A DNA stretch of 64,000 nt from Alkalimonas sp. (GTDB lineage Bacteria > Pseudomonadota > Gammaproteobacteria > Enterobacterales > Alteromonadaceae). The stretch lies in assembly GCF_020831925.1 (NCBI RefSeq), contig NZ_JAFIFQ010000010.1, positions 1-64,000 on the forward strand, written 5' to 3'. Below, one piece after another: positions 1-9,245 of this stretch (within the stretch, counting starts at the first letter, position 1; every line of letters starts with the position of its first letter). Made by a program: the position numbers and the translations under genes. The notes beneath the pieces were generated by a model. It saw nothing but the letters and a program-made list of their open reading frames with translations. It had not been told where the DNA came from and made no database searches.

Positions 1-2
1 AA

Positions 3-557
3 ATGCTGCAGCTGGCCTATATTGATGAGCTGACCCAGTTACCGCAGCGCCGGGCACTGATGGGGCATTTAAACCGGCTCGGTAAAAAAAGCGCCGTCAC
101 CATGCTGGATGTCGATCACTTTAAAAAATTTAATGACACTTATGGCCATGATGTCGGCGATCAGGTACTTCGTTTGCTGGGCGCTATTTTGGCTAAGCAG
201 CGCGGCATGACCGCCTACCGCTATGGCGGCGAAGAATTTACCCTGGTCTTTCATCATGCCAACCCGAAAAAGCTGAAAGAGCAGCTGGAGCAAGTGCGCC
301 AGCAAGTGGCCGATTACCCGCTGGTGGTGCGACAAGCCGGCCGCCCCAAAGACAGCGATACCGGCAAAAAGCAGCGTAGTTCAGGGAGTAAGCGTGGTGG
401 CAATGGCGGCAGTAAAACGGTGCAAATCACTATCAGTTTAGGCTGCGCCATCCGCCTGACCGGCGAAAAACCCGAGCCTTTACTTAAACGGGCCGATGAA
501 GCTCTCTATAAAGCCAAGAAAAAAGGCCGCAATTGCGTGGTGCTGGCAGCCAGCTAA
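3..557 (+). CDS. Diguanylate cyclase (GGDEF) domain protein, 5' end outside window
   Basis: This is the C-terminal end of a GGDEF protein; the reading frame is open at the window edge, so the first ATG is probably internal. The visible 184 residues start at the D-x-L-T opening of a GGDEF domain and carry an intact GGEEF active-site motif at residues 75-79, so synthesis of c-di-GMP from two GTP is likely. The R-x-x-D inhibitory site expected five residues before GGEEF is absent. A lysine-, serine- and glycine-rich insert (about residues 114-139) interrupts the domain before the last strands. The sensory domain that would say what it responds to is not in the window. Confidence 0.9.
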   Translation: MLQLAYIDELTQLPQRRALMGHLNRLGKKSAVTMLDVDHFKKFNDTYGHDVGDQVLRLLGAILAKQRGMTAYRYGGEEFTLVFHHANPKKLKEQLEQVRQQVADYPLVVRQAGRPKDSDTGKKQRSSGSKRGGNGGSKTVQITISLGCAIRLTGEKPEPLLKRADEALYKAKKKGRNCVVLAAS

Positions 558-582
558 CAAAAAGCCAGGCAAAAGCCCGGCT
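558..582 (-). terminator. Rho-independent terminator of the chemoreceptor gene
   Basis: On the minus strand an 8-bp stem (AGCCGGGC/GCCTGGCT, one mismatch) with a TTTT loop is followed by TTTTTG. It lies just after the chemoreceptor stop. The same stem on the plus strand has only a poor T run, so it serves the GGDEF gene less well. Confidence 0.6.
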
Positions 583-603
583 GGTTTGAGGTCGTAGCAC
601 TGT

Positions 604-2253
604 TCAAGAGGTTTTAAAACGGGCTACCTGCTTACCTAAGTCGGTGGCAACACGCTGCAACGCGGCGACAGCACCACGGTTTTGCTGCATCACCACGGCA
701 TTATCGCGCGACATACTGGCAATTTGCTCAATATGCTGTGCCAGCTCAGTCACCGCAGTGGATTGCTCTTTGGTTGAACGGGCCACATCCCGGACATTGT
801 TCAAAGAGTCCATCGCCTGGCTGCGAATTTGTTGCAGCATGCTGGCGGCATCATTGGCTCTGGATAAGCCTTGCGCCACCCTGGGCGCCGCTTTTTCCAT
901 GGACACCACCGCCAGCTGAGTATCATCCTGCACCAACTGAATCATGCCGGCAATTTCGGTGGTCGCTTTGCTGGTGCGCTCGGCCAGTTGCCGCACTTCA
1001 TCGGCTACCACTGCAAAGCCCCGGCCAGATTCACCGGCTCTGGCTGCTTCGATGGCTGCATTTAGCGCCAGTAGATTGGTTTGTTCGGCAATGCTTTTAA
1101 TCACATTGGCAATACCAGCAATTTCCTTGGAGCGCTGCTGTAACTCGCCAATTTTGCTTGCCGATTGCTCCACTGTTTCGGCGACTACCGCTATTTCTGT
1201 GGCAGCGTCTTGCACCAGCCGCGCGCCCTGGTCCGACAAATCCGCTGTTTTTTGCGAGTTCTGTTCCGTTAAATCGACCACGCTAGCCACCTGCTTCAGA
1301 CTCACGGTCATTTGCTCGATGCTGGCCGCTGAAGCGGTGGATGAATGGGCCTGGTGTTGGGTGGATTCCAGCGCCTCCAATGCAGTCTGATCCAATTCAT
1401 CCGCCTGAGCCGATACCGTGGTGGCAGCATCAACCACTTCGCTCAAGGTCTGGCGAAGCTGCAACTGCATATTGGCCACTGCCGCCAACATGCTGTTTGG
1501 CAGGCTGTCACGGATCTGGGTAGTCAGATCACCAGCGGCAATCTGGCTGACCAGCTCGGCGGCTTCATCTGGCTCGCCTCCCAGTGCCTTTCGCAGATAA
1601 CGCTGAATCCAAACCGCCATGGCGACGCCGATGAAAATAGCCACCAGAGTGAGTAGCACCATGGTCAGGGCAAAGGCACCAGCCACGCCTTGCGCGCTGT
1701 CGGTCGCTTGCTGATTTTTGGCTTCCTGATAGTCGATAAAAGCATTGATGCTGGCCAACCAGTCGACAAAGACCGGCCCCGCTTGTGCCAGCAACAAACG
1801 CTGCGCTTCACTTTGCTGGCCTTGCTGGCGTAACTGAATCACTTGGCTGGCTAAAGGCAGAGCTCTGGCTTCGACAGCATCTATCGCCTGCAGCAGTTGC
1901 CGCTCCGTCGGGCTAACGCCATTTCGCTGAGCAAAGATATCGTCCATCAAGCGCCTGGAGTCGCGGTAAAAGCCTTCCAGCCGTTCGATATCACGGAGCA
2001 ACGCCGGGACTTCACGCAGGTTCTCTACCAAAGTGACATCACGCAGCGAAATGGCCCTGTCGTGCACGCTGCCACGAAAGTTAATGGCATAGCGCTGTTT
2101 CACCGAATTTAACTCGGTCATCTCGGTCAAGGTTTGATTGATACGCTGGACGCGCTCTACCCCAATCAGGGTGAGCCCCACCATCAGCAACAGCACGATG
2201 CCAAAACCCAGGCCAAGTCGCTTGGCCACCGTCATCGATTGCTTCTTTTGCAT
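604..2253 (-). CDS. Methyl-accepting chemotaxis protein
   Basis: Transmembrane chemoreceptor of about 549 residues. Transmembrane segments lie at about residues 13-31 and 193-216 and enclose a periplasmic, mostly helical sensor of about 160 residues, four-helix-bundle-like. A HAMP linker follows TM2, then a long cytoplasmic coiled coil with the conserved hairpin tip ([19 protein letters not shown]), which binds CheA and CheW. The ligand cannot be told. I prefer the ATG at 2253 to one four codons upstream because AGGTG sits six bases before it. It stands alone between the GGDEF gene and the nucleotide-salvage pair. Confidence 0.93.
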   Translation of the reverse strand: MQKKQSMTVAKRLGLGFGIVLLLMVGLTLIGVERVQRINQTLTEMTELNSVKQRYAINFRGSVHDRAISLRDVTLVENLREVPALLRDIERLEGFYRDSRRLMDDIFAQRNGVSPTERQLLQAIDAVEARALPLASQVIQLRQQGQQSEAQRLLLAQAGPVFVDWLASINAFIDYQEAKNQQATDSAQGVAGAFALTMVLLTLVAIFIGVAMAVWIQRYLRKALGGEPDEAAELVSQIAAGDLTTQIRDSLPNSMLAAVANMQLQLRQTLSEVVDAATTVSAQADELDQTALEALESTQHQAHSSTASAASIEQMTVSLKQVASVVDLTEQNSQKTADLSDQGARLVQDAATEIAVVAETVEQSASKIGELQQRSKEIAGIANVIKSIAEQTNLLALNAAIEAARAGESGRGFAVVADEVRQLAERTSKATTEIAGMIQLVQDDTQLAVVSMEKAAPRVAQGLSRANDAASMLQQIRSQAMDSLNNVRDVARSTKEQSTAVTELAQHIEQIASMSRDNAVVMQQNRGAVAALQRVATDLGKQVARFKTS

Positions 2254-2414
2254 CACACACCTCATTACTGCTTAAAGGCGACATGCCCATAATGAGGTGC
2301 ACTCTAGCTGTAACAATCATCAGTGACTATTGCATTAAACAAGAAGGCTCTTTCGAAAAAGACGACTGATCCGATGTGTTTAAATCACCGTAGCACAATG
2401 ATAAACCGCATGTA

Positions 2415-3308
2415 TTACTTGCTCAGCAATGGTTCTAAAGCCTCGGCCAGCAAGGGTGCCATGCTGATGGCGTTGCTAGGGTGTGCGATGCAGTCGGTAC
2501 TCCAGACGTGCCTCACACCGGCTGCCTGAATGGTGGCAAGCGCATCGCCAGCGAAAAGAGCATGCGTCACCGCGACATCGACCGACGCCGCTCCGGCTGC
2601 TAGCAGTTGCTGGCAGGCCCCGGCCAAGGTACGGCCAGAGCTGGCGACATCGTCCATCAACACCAACTGACGCCCTGCCACCGGCATATCGGGCAGCGCA
2701 ATCACCACCTCTTTATCGCCATGACGTACCTTGCTGCAGACGCCAAAATCACAGCCAATGCGGGCAGCTGCCAGCTCGACCCATTGCCGTGATTCGGCAT
2801 CCGGACCGATCAGCAACGGCTGCTGGCATTTTTCAGCAATCAAATCGGCCAGCCTTGGCGCTCCGCTCAGCGCTATGGCATCTCCCTTTGGAATAGCCTC
2901 ACTTAAGTGCTCGATGCGATGCAGGTGCGGGTCGACCGTGATCACCGCATCAAATAAATCCGCCAACAGGCTGCCAATGATTTTTTGGCTGACAATTTCT
3001 CCTGGATGAAAAGCAATGTCCTGCCGCATATAGGCCAGGTAAGGCGCGACCAGCAGCAGCCGCTTTACACCACAGCCCCGCAAGTGCTTTGTCAGCAGAA
3101 TCAGTTCGACCAACTTATCATTCGGCCGGTCCAGACTGCGATACAACACCAGTTGGGTTGGTGCATCGCCATCGGCAAACGGCAGGGTCAGCTTTAGCTC
3201 ATCATCCGGGAAACGATGCTGCTGATAGCACAGCAGCGGCAGCTTACAGGCATTGGCCAGCCGCTCTGCGGCAGCTTGTTCATCGGGGGAACACAACATC
3301 ATCGTCAT
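2415..3308 (-). CDS. Ribose-phosphate pyrophosphokinase-like protein
   Basis: Member of the PRPP-synthetase family, about 297 residues. Seen are the ATP-site region with F-P-D-D-E, the P-Y-L-A-Y-M-R-Q-D segment (P-Y-x-x-Y-x-R-Q-D in the family), T-V-D-P-H-L-H-R, and the PRPP-binding loop L-M-D-D-V-A-S-S-G-R-T. The F-H-P-G-E stretch after R-Q-D resembles the archaeal-type enzymes more than housekeeping bacterial Prs. The upstream phosphorylase gene ends a few bases before this start, so the two are co-transcribed. The start is uncertain: a TTG at 3317 would overlap the upstream stop, and ATG codons lie at 3308 and just after. It is probably an accessory paralogue rather than the essential prs. 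Confidence 0.85.
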   Translation of the reverse strand: MTMMLCSPDEQAAAERLANACKLPLLCYQQHRFPDDELKLTLPFADGDAPTQLVLYRSLDRPNDKLVELILLTKHLRGCGVKRLLLVAPYLAYMRQDIAFHPGEIVSQKIIGSLLADLFDAVITVDPHLHRIEHLSEAIPKGDAIALSGAPRLADLIAEKCQQPLLIGPDAESRQWVELAAARIGCDFGVCSKVRHGDKEVVIALPDMPVAGRQLVLMDDVASSGRTLAGACQQLLAAGAASVDVAVTHALFAGDALATIQAAGVRHVWSTDCIAHPSNAISMAPLLAEALEPLLSK

Positions 3309-3313
3309 CAGAT

Positions 3314-4903
3314 TCAATACTCCACATGCAGGGACAACAGCTGACTGGCATCGCCAATCCGGTAGCCAGAGCTGCGCTCACAGGCCTGGCGAGCAAAAGT
3401 CAACTCGGTTGGGTAGGCGGCATACACCCGATAAAGTGGCTGGCCGGCAACAACCGTGTCACCCAGTTTGACCAAGAGGTCAACCCCGGAGCCCTTAGCG
3501 CGCGGCGCACCGGCCGAACGGGCAATACGCGCCAGCTGAATGTTGTCTATCGCCACTACAGTACCGGACTCCGGTGCAACGATGTCAAACGACAAGGGCG
3601 ACAAAGGCGGATTTTCAGGGTCAAAGTCGCGCTGGCCCTGGGCCTCCATTATGGCCTGCATTTTTTCCAGTGCCCGGCCCGAGTCCAGAATATCCCGGGC
3701 AATGCCAAAACCATCCCCCCCACGTACATCCGGATCAAACTCCAGCATGCGGCCAGCCAGCCGCAAGGATTTTTGCCGCAAATCATTGGGAGCTTTGGGG
3801 TGGTTTTGCAGGACCCGCATCACATCACGCGCTTCCAGCGCCGGGCCTATGCCGTTGCCAATTGGCTGGCGACCGTCGGTAATCACCACATCGATGGTTA
3901 GCCCCATGCGTTTGGCGACAAACTCGAATAATTTACGCAGGCGCTGTGCCTCCGGCATGCTGCGCACCTTAGCCGTTGGTCCAATCGGAATATCCAGCAG
4001 CAAGTGACTGGAGCCGGCGGCCACTTTTTTCGACAAAATAGAGGCGACCATCTGGCCTGGCGAGTCAATCGACAAAGGCCGCTCCACCGAAATCAGCACA
4101 TCATCGGCCGGTGATAAATCGCTGGTACCGCCCCAGGCCAGACAACCCCGATGGCGATGGACGATCTCGGTTAATTGTTCAAACGGCATATCCACCGCCG
4201 CCAGCAGTTCCATGGTATCGGCCGTCCCGGCCGGCGAGGTAATAGCCCGCGATGAGGTTTTGGGGCATAGCATGCCATGAGCTGCCACAATCGGCACCAG
4301 CAGCATCGAGGTACGATTGCCGGGAATGCCACCAATGCAGTGCTTATCCACCACCGGATGCTCCTGCCAATCCAGCTTGCGGCCCACTTTACTCATGGCA
4401 TCGCTTAAAAAGAACACTTCTTCGCGGTCCAGCTCGCCTTGATTACAGGCCACTACAAAGGCGGTCAGCTCAATTTTGGAGTAGCGATGGGCGGCAATGT
4501 CTTTGACGATGTGGGCAAAGTCATCCCGAGTCAGGCGTTCACCGGCAATTTTACGATGCAAAGCGGGAATCGAGTGTGGCGGCTCGGCCGGTGAAACGGT
4601 GACTGCACCGCCGTCGGGCACTCCCAGCAAACTAAATGCCTCTTCCGATAAGCCCAGTTGCTGGCCATTGACGATATTGGCATCGTCCACCACATTAAGA
4701 CTGGCCAGTATATGCTTGCCGTTGGCAGCGATTTCCACCTTAGCCAATGCCTGAAAGCCCTCAGCGCGGTAGATTTCACAATCACGATGCAGATAAGCAA
4801 CGTTTTCATGGTAGGTATCAATGCCCACTCGTTTCAGCGCTAATTGTTTAGTTGTGTTTGGGCTTTTGTCGGCAGGTGATTTCATCGTAAAACTCAGCAC
4901 CAT
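3314..4903 (-). CDS. Thymidine phosphorylase family protein (type 2 / AMP phosphorylase-like)
   Basis: About 529 residues, longer than E. coli DeoA (440) and matching the type 2 subfamily, which includes archaeal AMP phosphorylase. An N-terminal domain of about 90 residues precedes the nucleoside-phosphorylase core. Motifs include [14 protein letters not shown] for phosphate binding and [15 protein letters not shown]. The family splits nucleosides or nucleotides with phosphate: thymidine to thymine plus deoxyribose-1-P, or in archaea AMP to adenine plus ribose-1,5-bisphosphate. Pairing with a PRPP-synthetase-like gene favours a nucleotide or ribose-phosphate route over plain thymidine salvage. 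An alternative ATG is at 4885. Confidence 0.88.
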   Translation of the reverse strand: MVLSFTMKSPADKSPNTTKQLALKRVGIDTYHENVAYLHRDCEIYRAEGFQALAKVEIAANGKHILASLNVVDDANIVNGQQLGLSEEAFSLLGVPDGGAVTVSPAEPPHSIPALHRKIAGERLTRDDFAHIVKDIAAHRYSKIELTAFVVACNQGELDREEVFFLSDAMSKVGRKLDWQEHPVVDKHCIGGIPGNRTSMLLVPIVAAHGMLCPKTSSRAITSPAGTADTMELLAAVDMPFEQLTEIVHRHRGCLAWGGTSDLSPADDVLISVERPLSIDSPGQMVASILSKKVAAGSSHLLLDIPIGPTAKVRSMPEAQRLRKLFEFVAKRMGLTIDVVITDGRQPIGNGIGPALEARDVMRVLQNHPKAPNDLRQKSLRLAGRMLEFDPDVRGGDGFGIARDILDSGRALEKMQAIMEAQGQRDFDPENPPLSPLSFDIVAPESGTVVAIDNIQLARIARSAGAPRAKGSGVDLLVKLGDTVVAGQPLYRVYAAYPTELTFARQACERSSGYRIGDASQLLSLHVEY

Positions 4904-4972
4904 AAAACAACTACTCTAGCTGTCTGACCGCCTGGTGCCAAGTTTTAATCTTGCAGGTGTTTTGATGCAGAT

Positions 4973-5233
4973 CTAATTGCGATGCTTATATTGGGTGGGA
5001 CAATAAGCTCTGAGTACCCCATCGGATCGAAGGCTGGCATGTTTCGTCACACGACCGGCAACGCGCTGACGCCAACGCCGGAAGCTACCAGCTGTTAGCT
5101 CCTGACGCATAAGACGAATGACCCCGGCTTCACTGAGGCCATAGTTTTGTTGGATCGCTTCAAAGGGGGTGCGATCCTCCCACGCCATTTCAATAATGCG
5201 CGAAAGCTGCTCTTGATTAAAGTTCTGTGTCAT
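4973..5233 (-). CDS. TIGR03643/DUF2805 family protein
   Basis: Small basic protein of 86 residues that fits the DUF2805 (TIGR03643) family. The recognisable core is I-I-E-M-A-W-E-D-R-T-P-F, a helix-turn-helix-like G-L-S-E-A-G-V-I-R-L-M-R, and a basic tail with R-R-W-R-Q-R-V-x-G-R-x-T-K-H. The family is uncharacterised; the fold suggests nucleic-acid binding, which is inference. It is divergent from the Blc-like lipoprotein gene with about 58 bp between starts. Confidence 0.85.
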   Translation of the reverse strand: MTQNFNQEQLSRIIEMAWEDRTPFEAIQQNYGLSEAGVIRLMRQELTAGSFRRWRQRVAGRVTKHASLRSDGVLRAYCPTQYKHRN

Positions 5234-5291
5234 TCTGCGGTACCCACATGCTAAGCTTTGAATCTTAATTACGCAGGTTTGGCCTTAGTGG

Positions 5292-5855
5292 ATGCACACC
5301 ATGACAACGAAGACTTCAAAGAACAGGCTGATGCACTTTTTACTGGTTGCCTTGCTGCTAAGTGGTTGTAGTGGCACACCCAATACCGTTCAGCCGGTAA
5401 CACCTTTCGAGCTCGCATCCTATCTGGGTGACTGGCATGAAATCGCCCGGCTTGATCACCGGTTTGAGCGGGGTCTGACAGAGGTGACCGCCAGTTACAG
5501 CTTGCGCGATGATGGTGGCGTTCGGGTGCTGAATCGCGGCTACCATGCTAACCGCGATGAATGGCGTGAAGCTGAAGGACGGGCTTACTTTGTCGATGAC
5601 AGCAACACTGGCAAGCTGAAAGTATCTTTTTTCGGGCCCTTTTTTGCCAGCTACAACATTGCCAAACTGGAGCCGGACTACAGCATGGCGCTGGTGGTGG
5701 GCCATAACCTGAATTACGCCTGGATTTTGGCACGCAGCCCCAAACCGGATCGGCAGCTATGCCAAGCCTATCTGCAAAAAGCCAGGGACATCGGTGTAGA
5801 CACCGAAGCACTGATTTGGCTGAGTGATTGTGTTACAACCACAATACCGGATTAA
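5292..5855 (+). CDS. blc: Outer-membrane lipocalin (Blc-like lipoprotein)
   Basis: Bacterial lipocalin with a lipoprotein signal: hydrophobic stretch then L-L-S-G-C lipobox around residues 22-26. The mature part opens with the lipocalin signature Y-L-G-D-W-H-E-I-A-R-L, and W-R-E-A-E-G-R-A and Y-A-W-I-L-A-R-S follow as in E. coli Blc. The family forms an eight-stranded barrel that binds lysophospholipids or fatty acids at the inner face of the outer membrane. A second in-frame ATG at 5301 could be the start. The 3' end overlaps the convergent mtfA gene by 23 bp. Confidence 0.92.
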   Translation: MHTMTTKTSKNRLMHFLLVALLLSGCSGTPNTVQPVTPFELASYLGDWHEIARLDHRFERGLTEVTASYSLRDDGGVRVLNRGYHANRDEWREAEGRAYFVDDSNTGKLKVSFFGPFFASYNIAKLEPDYSMALVVGHNLNYAWILARSPKPDRQLCQAYLQKARDIGVDTEALIWLSDCVTTTIPD

Positions 5856-6654
5856 GCCGGTAAAACTGCTGCAATTGCTGATAAAGCTCCGGCTCTTGTT
5901 GTTGCAAGGCGTGCGGTTGTTCAAAGAAAACCTCCGAGGCCACGGCAAAAAACTCGGCCGGATTGGTGGCAGCATAAGGATCAAACACACCGAGCTGACC
6001 CCGGTTTAATTGTTGCTGCAGTCGGGCAAAGGATTGTTGAAATACCGCAGACCAGCGGCTTAGATCCAGGCCGGCCCCCAGCACAGGAGCACCATTGGCA
6101 TAGCCTTTTTGCTGGTCAAGCTGATGGGCAAACTCATGGATCACCACATTATGGCCATCGAAGGGATCGGCAGCGCCTTTTAGCGAATCCTGCCAGGATA
6201 AAATCACCTGCCCCTGCCCCCAGGACTCACCCAGCAGTACCCCAGCCCCATCATGCACGATACCGGCACCATCCGGCTGCCGGTTCGGTACCACAAAGGC
6301 CGCCGGATACACCAGAATTTGCCGTAAACCGGGGTAGAGATCATTCGGCCGGCCCAGCAGCAGCAAACAAGCCTGGGCAGCAATGGTGACCCGGATTTCA
6401 TCATCAATCACCAGTCCGGCACAGCCCACAAAATCTTTTTCTGCCACAAACAGCTGGATCAGCTTTTTCAGCTTTAGTTGCAAGTCGGCCGGCAAAGCCC
6501 GAAAATAAGGCAGCCGGCGTTTTAAAATCTGTCGCCAACTGTGTGGAAAAGGCTGTTTGAGTAGCCGCTGACGCTGCCAACGTCGCCAGTAAGGTTGCCC
6601 CAGCAGCCAGCCAAGCAACAACAGCGTAATCAACGCCAGCAGAACCATTGCCAT
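5833..6654 (-). CDS. mtfA: MtfA-type zinc peptidase
   Basis: Homologue of E. coli MtfA, a zinc aminopeptidase-like protein known there to bind the Mlc repressor and so affect ptsG. The H-E-F-A-H zinc motif is at residues 173-177, with a further glutamate in N-P-A-E-F-F-A-V-A-S-E-V-F-F-E near the end. Length, about 273 residues, matches the family (265 in E. coli). A hydrophobic N-terminus (residues 1-20) could anchor it. A GTG three codons upstream (6663) is possible, but the ATG at 6654 has GAG at better spacing. No Mlc or PTS gene is in the window, so its partner here is unknown. Confidence 0.9.
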   Translation of the reverse strand: MAMVLLALITLLLLGWLLGQPYWRRWQRQRLLKQPFPHSWRQILKRRLPYFRALPADLQLKLKKLIQLFVAEKDFVGCAGLVIDDEIRVTIAAQACLLLLGRPNDLYPGLRQILVYPAAFVVPNRQPDGAGIVHDGAGVLLGESWGQGQVILSWQDSLKGAADPFDGHNVVIHEFAHQLDQQKGYANGAPVLGAGLDLSRWSAVFQQSFARLQQQLNRGQLGVFDPYAATNPAEFFAVASEVFFEQPHALQQQEPELYQQLQQFYRLNPVLWL

Positions 6655-6744
6655 AAAAAGCACTCAGATAATCATGAACTGATCTGTACAATTGGGTAGT
6701 TGCGTAAAAAAATCAAGCAGCTGCCCGCGCTAACAGGAGTAGGT

Positions 6745-7197
6745 ATGTTTCAATTATTTAAGCAATTGCTGGATCGCAGTGGCGCCGAACCGATCGCCGA
6801 CTGCCCGGCGCTTAAGCTGGTGAACGAAGCTCAGTTGATGTCGGTGGTGTTGATGCTGGAAGTGGCAGCAGCTGATTTTCAGGATGCCAGTGCCGAACAC
6901 GATTTGGTACTTAACTACCTGACCGGCGAGTATCAGTTAGATGCAGCCGATGCCGAGGTGGTGTTCAGCCGGGCAAAAGAACTGAGCAGCGATTCAGTCT
7001 GCCTGCACCGCTTTACTTCTAAAATGAAAGACTTAAGCTATCCTGAGCGGCTGGATCTGCTGGAGCAGCTTTGGCGTATTGCCTACCATGACGGCGCGCT
7101 GGACCCACACGAAGAAGCCATGCTGCGCAAAATTGCTGATTTGCTGTTTATCCGCCACAGCGATTACATTCAATGCAAACTGGCGGTGCAAGCATAG
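6745..7197 (+). CDS. TerB-like protein
   Basis: About 150 residues, all helical, with a C-terminal segment (L-W-R-I-A-Y-H-D-G-A-L-D-P-H-E-E-A-M-L-R-K-I-A-D-L) typical of TerB/DjlA-N-like folds, where the D-G-x-x-D-x-x-E pattern can bind metal. The name comes from tellurite-resistance TerB, but this subfamily is widespread outside ter operons and its role is unclear. The ATG at 6745 is chosen because AGGAGT lies at 6735-6740. It converges on the small membrane-protein gene; a 6-bp hairpin (ATACCG/CGGTAT, 7208-7223) sits between them. Confidence 0.8.
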   Translation: MFQLFKQLLDRSGAEPIADCPALKLVNEAQLMSVVLMLEVAAADFQDASAEHDLVLNYLTGEYQLDAADAEVVFSRAKELSSDSVCLHRFTSKMKDLSYPERLDLLEQLWRIAYHDGALDPHEEAMLRKIADLLFIRHSDYIQCKLAVQA

Positions 7198-7236
7198 CGA
7201 CAACAGCATACCGACAACGGTATTGATAAGGTTCCG

Positions 7237-7554
7237 CTACTCTTCTTTTTTGCCGACCACTTCGCCTTCAATTACACGATGCCCGGACGGGCTCTGCTGT
7301 TCCGCCTGCTGTTGATACTGCTGCTGTGCTTGATTGGCCGCCTGCTGAAAGGCTCGCATTCTGCGGCGATAACGCCAGTAAAACAGCGGAATAAGCAACC
7401 AACTTAACACCAGCATCAGCAACAACAGGAAAAAACCAGCCACCAGCAAGACACCCATGACCAGCCAGGCCAGAATGCGCTGCAGTGGGCCTGCTGCTTG
7501 CTGTTGTCGCCAGATTTTTTGCCACTGGCCGTTTTGACGCTGAAATGAAAACAT
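7237..7554 (-). CDS. Hypothetical membrane protein with VIEGE tail
   Basis: 105 residues with one long hydrophobic region (about residues 27-57), perhaps two short membrane passes, followed by an arginine-rich turn and a glutamine-rich helix. The end reads R-V-I-E-G-E-V-V, which I recall from small uncharacterised proteins of Shewanella-type bacteria. The start is supported by AAAGG eight bases upstream of ATG. No function can be given. Confidence 0.7.
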   Translation of the reverse strand: MFSFQRQNGQWQKIWRQQQAAGPLQRILAWLVMGVLLVAGFFLLLLMLVLSWLLIPLFYWRYRRRMRAFQQAANQAQQQYQQQAEQQSPSGHRVIEGEVVGKKEE

Positions 7555-7704
7555 GATCGTACCTTTTCTTTAAGGCCTGCCAGCAAAAATGACTGGCACA
7601 TGGGCATCACCAGAGCACCCATTGTACTGCCTTAGGCTGAGCGGCCACTGAACAAAGCAGCCGCTGAAAGACTCTTGATATGGGCTAATCGCTCGAAAAA
7701 CAAC

Positions 7705-9141
7705 TCAGGCTTGTTGCGCCAGTATACCAAGCTTTTGAATCGCTTGCTCCAGCTCCGGCTGCCAGCGCACGCCAAAGCTCAGCCGAAAGCAATTGCGAAA
7801 CTTTTGCGAAGGCGAGAATAAGGTGCCCGGTGCTATACTGATGCCCTGCTGCAAGGCCTGCTGAAACAAGCGACTGCAATCCGCCTGCTTAGCGAGCTCG
7901 ACCCAGAGCACAGCGCCACCTTGCGGATTACTGACCTTGGTCCCTTCAGGAAAATACTGCTGCACCAGCGCCATCATCCGCTCTTTATTCAGTTTAAGTA
8001 CCTGCCGCAGCTTTTTCAGGTTGCGATCGTAATCACCACTGGCAATAAACTCCGACATAGTCCACTGGTTCAACAAGGAAGAAGCAAAAGAAAGCGCCCG
8101 CTTTAAGCGCCATACTTCGGTGCCAAAACGCCCCGGTAGCAACCAGCCGACCCGGTAACTGGGTGCCACGGTTTTGGAAAACGAGCTGCAGGTCAACACC
8201 AAACCTTTTTGGCTAAAACACTGCGCTGGCCGGCCGCGGGCCGCACCAAAATAAAGCTCGCCATAGACATCGTCTTCAATCAGCGGAATGCCGCGCTGCT
8301 CCAGCATCTGCACCAGTGCTTCGCGCTGCGCATCCGGCATAAAAGAGCCCATCGGATTGCTAATGGACGATGAAAAGACACAGGCACGGATGGGCTGATG
8401 TGCCAGCGCATGCTGTAAATCATCCAGCCAGATGCCATCGTCCGGACAGACCGGAATTTCCACCGCCATCATGCCCAGGGTTTCAATCAACTCCAGCACG
8501 CCAAAGTAAGTCGGCGATTCCACCGCGATCACATCACCGGCTTTGGCCACAGCCTGTAAAGCGATGGCCAGCGCTTCCTGGCCTCCATTGGTGATGATCA
8601 ACTCATCCGGCTGCAAGGACAAGCCAACATCCAGATAACGAAAAGCCAGTTGACGCTTGAGCGGTGCAAAACCATCGATGGGGCCATAATGCATCACCTG
8701 CTGACCGGCTAGGGTTGTTACCCGGCGCATGGTGCGCAGCAAGGCTTTTTCTGAGGGCTGCGCCATGCTGGGCTGGGCAATACCCAGTGGCAAGATCCCC
8801 GGTTGATGCACGGCCTGATAAAACTGCTCCAGCAAACTTTGCTGGCGCACCGGCACCGGCTCACTGCTCAGTGGTAAGCGGGCAGGCCGGCACGTCGGCC
8901 GGTTTTCTGCTTTTAGGTAATAGCCCGAGCGGTCCCTTGCTTCAACTACACCCAGCCGCTCCAGCTCCTCATACCCCTGGCGTACCGTTGGGATGCTGAT
9001 GCCAAGCTGCTGGCTGAGTTGACGCAAAGATGGCAAACGATCGCCGGCCCGCAGCAGCTGTTGCTGCTGCAACTGCCGAACCAGCCGCACCACCTGCTGG
9101 TACAAAAACTCCGCTTGATCGCGCTGAATCGCCGGGTTCAT
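7705..9141 (-). CDS. MocR-family regulator (GntR HTH plus aminotransferase domain)
   Basis: Transcription factor of the MocR/PdxR family, about 478 residues: an N-terminal GntR winged helix (roughly residues 10-75, with G-D-R-L-P-S-L-R-Q-L-S and T-V-R-Q-G-Y-E-E-L) joined to a fold-type I aminotransferase-like domain. The PLP-lysine region is S-S-F-S-K-T-V-A-P-S-Y-R-V-G-W. These proteins bind PLP and usually control a divergent gene, here an EamA exporter. I set the start at the second of two ATGs (9141) because GAGGTG is five bases upstream; upstream in-frame ATGs fall in the promoter region. Confidence 0.92.
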   Translation of the reverse strand: MNPAIQRDQAEFLYQQVVRLVRQLQQQQLLRAGDRLPSLRQLSQQLGISIPTVRQGYEELERLGVVEARDRSGYYLKAENRPTCRPARLPLSSEPVPVRQQSLLEQFYQAVHQPGILPLGIAQPSMAQPSEKALLRTMRRVTTLAGQQVMHYGPIDGFAPLKRQLAFRYLDVGLSLQPDELIITNGGQEALAIALQAVAKAGDVIAVESPTYFGVLELIETLGMMAVEIPVCPDDGIWLDDLQHALAHQPIRACVFSSSISNPMGSFMPDAQREALVQMLEQRGIPLIEDDVYGELYFGAARGRPAQCFSQKGLVLTCSSFSKTVAPSYRVGWLLPGRFGTEVWRLKRALSFASSLLNQWTMSEFIASGDYDRNLKKLRQVLKLNKERMMALVQQYFPEGTKVSNPQGGAVLWVELAKQADCSRLFQQALQQGISIAPGTLFSPSQKFRNCFRLSFGVRWQPELEQAIQKLGILAQQA

Positions 9142-9177
9142 CATCACCTCAACTGTATAGGTCATATTTCTTATTTT

Positions 9178-9198
9178 CTGTACATGGTGAGTATACAG
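9178..9198. promoter_or_regulatory. Candidate MocR operator in divergent promoter
   Basis: Between the MocR gene and the EamA gene, CTGTAC and GTATACAG form an inverted repeat (arms CTGTA/TACAG). A third copy of the arm, CTGTATA, is at 9153-9159. On the minus strand TATACT in this stretch would serve as a -10 for the regulator, so binding here would give autoregulation and control of the exporter. This is read by eye only. Confidence 0.45.
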
Positions 9199-9245
9199 AA
9201 ATTCGCTACCATACACAGGCCTGCCTAGCCCGCTTCGGAGATTTT

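Noticed and set aside
3089..3901. 270-codon frame opposite the nucleotide-salvage genes
   Set aside because: Low-complexity, arginine/histidine-rich translation without a ribosome site; it mirrors the codon pattern of the real genes.
7208..7223. ATACCG/CGGTAT hairpin between the TerB-like gene and its convergent neighbour
   Set aside because: Short stem with no T run; noted in the TerB entry only.
9030..9245. N-terminal extension of the EamA protein
   Set aside because: It is antisense to the start of the MocR gene, while the ATG at 9246 has a good ribosome site and begins the membrane protein proper.
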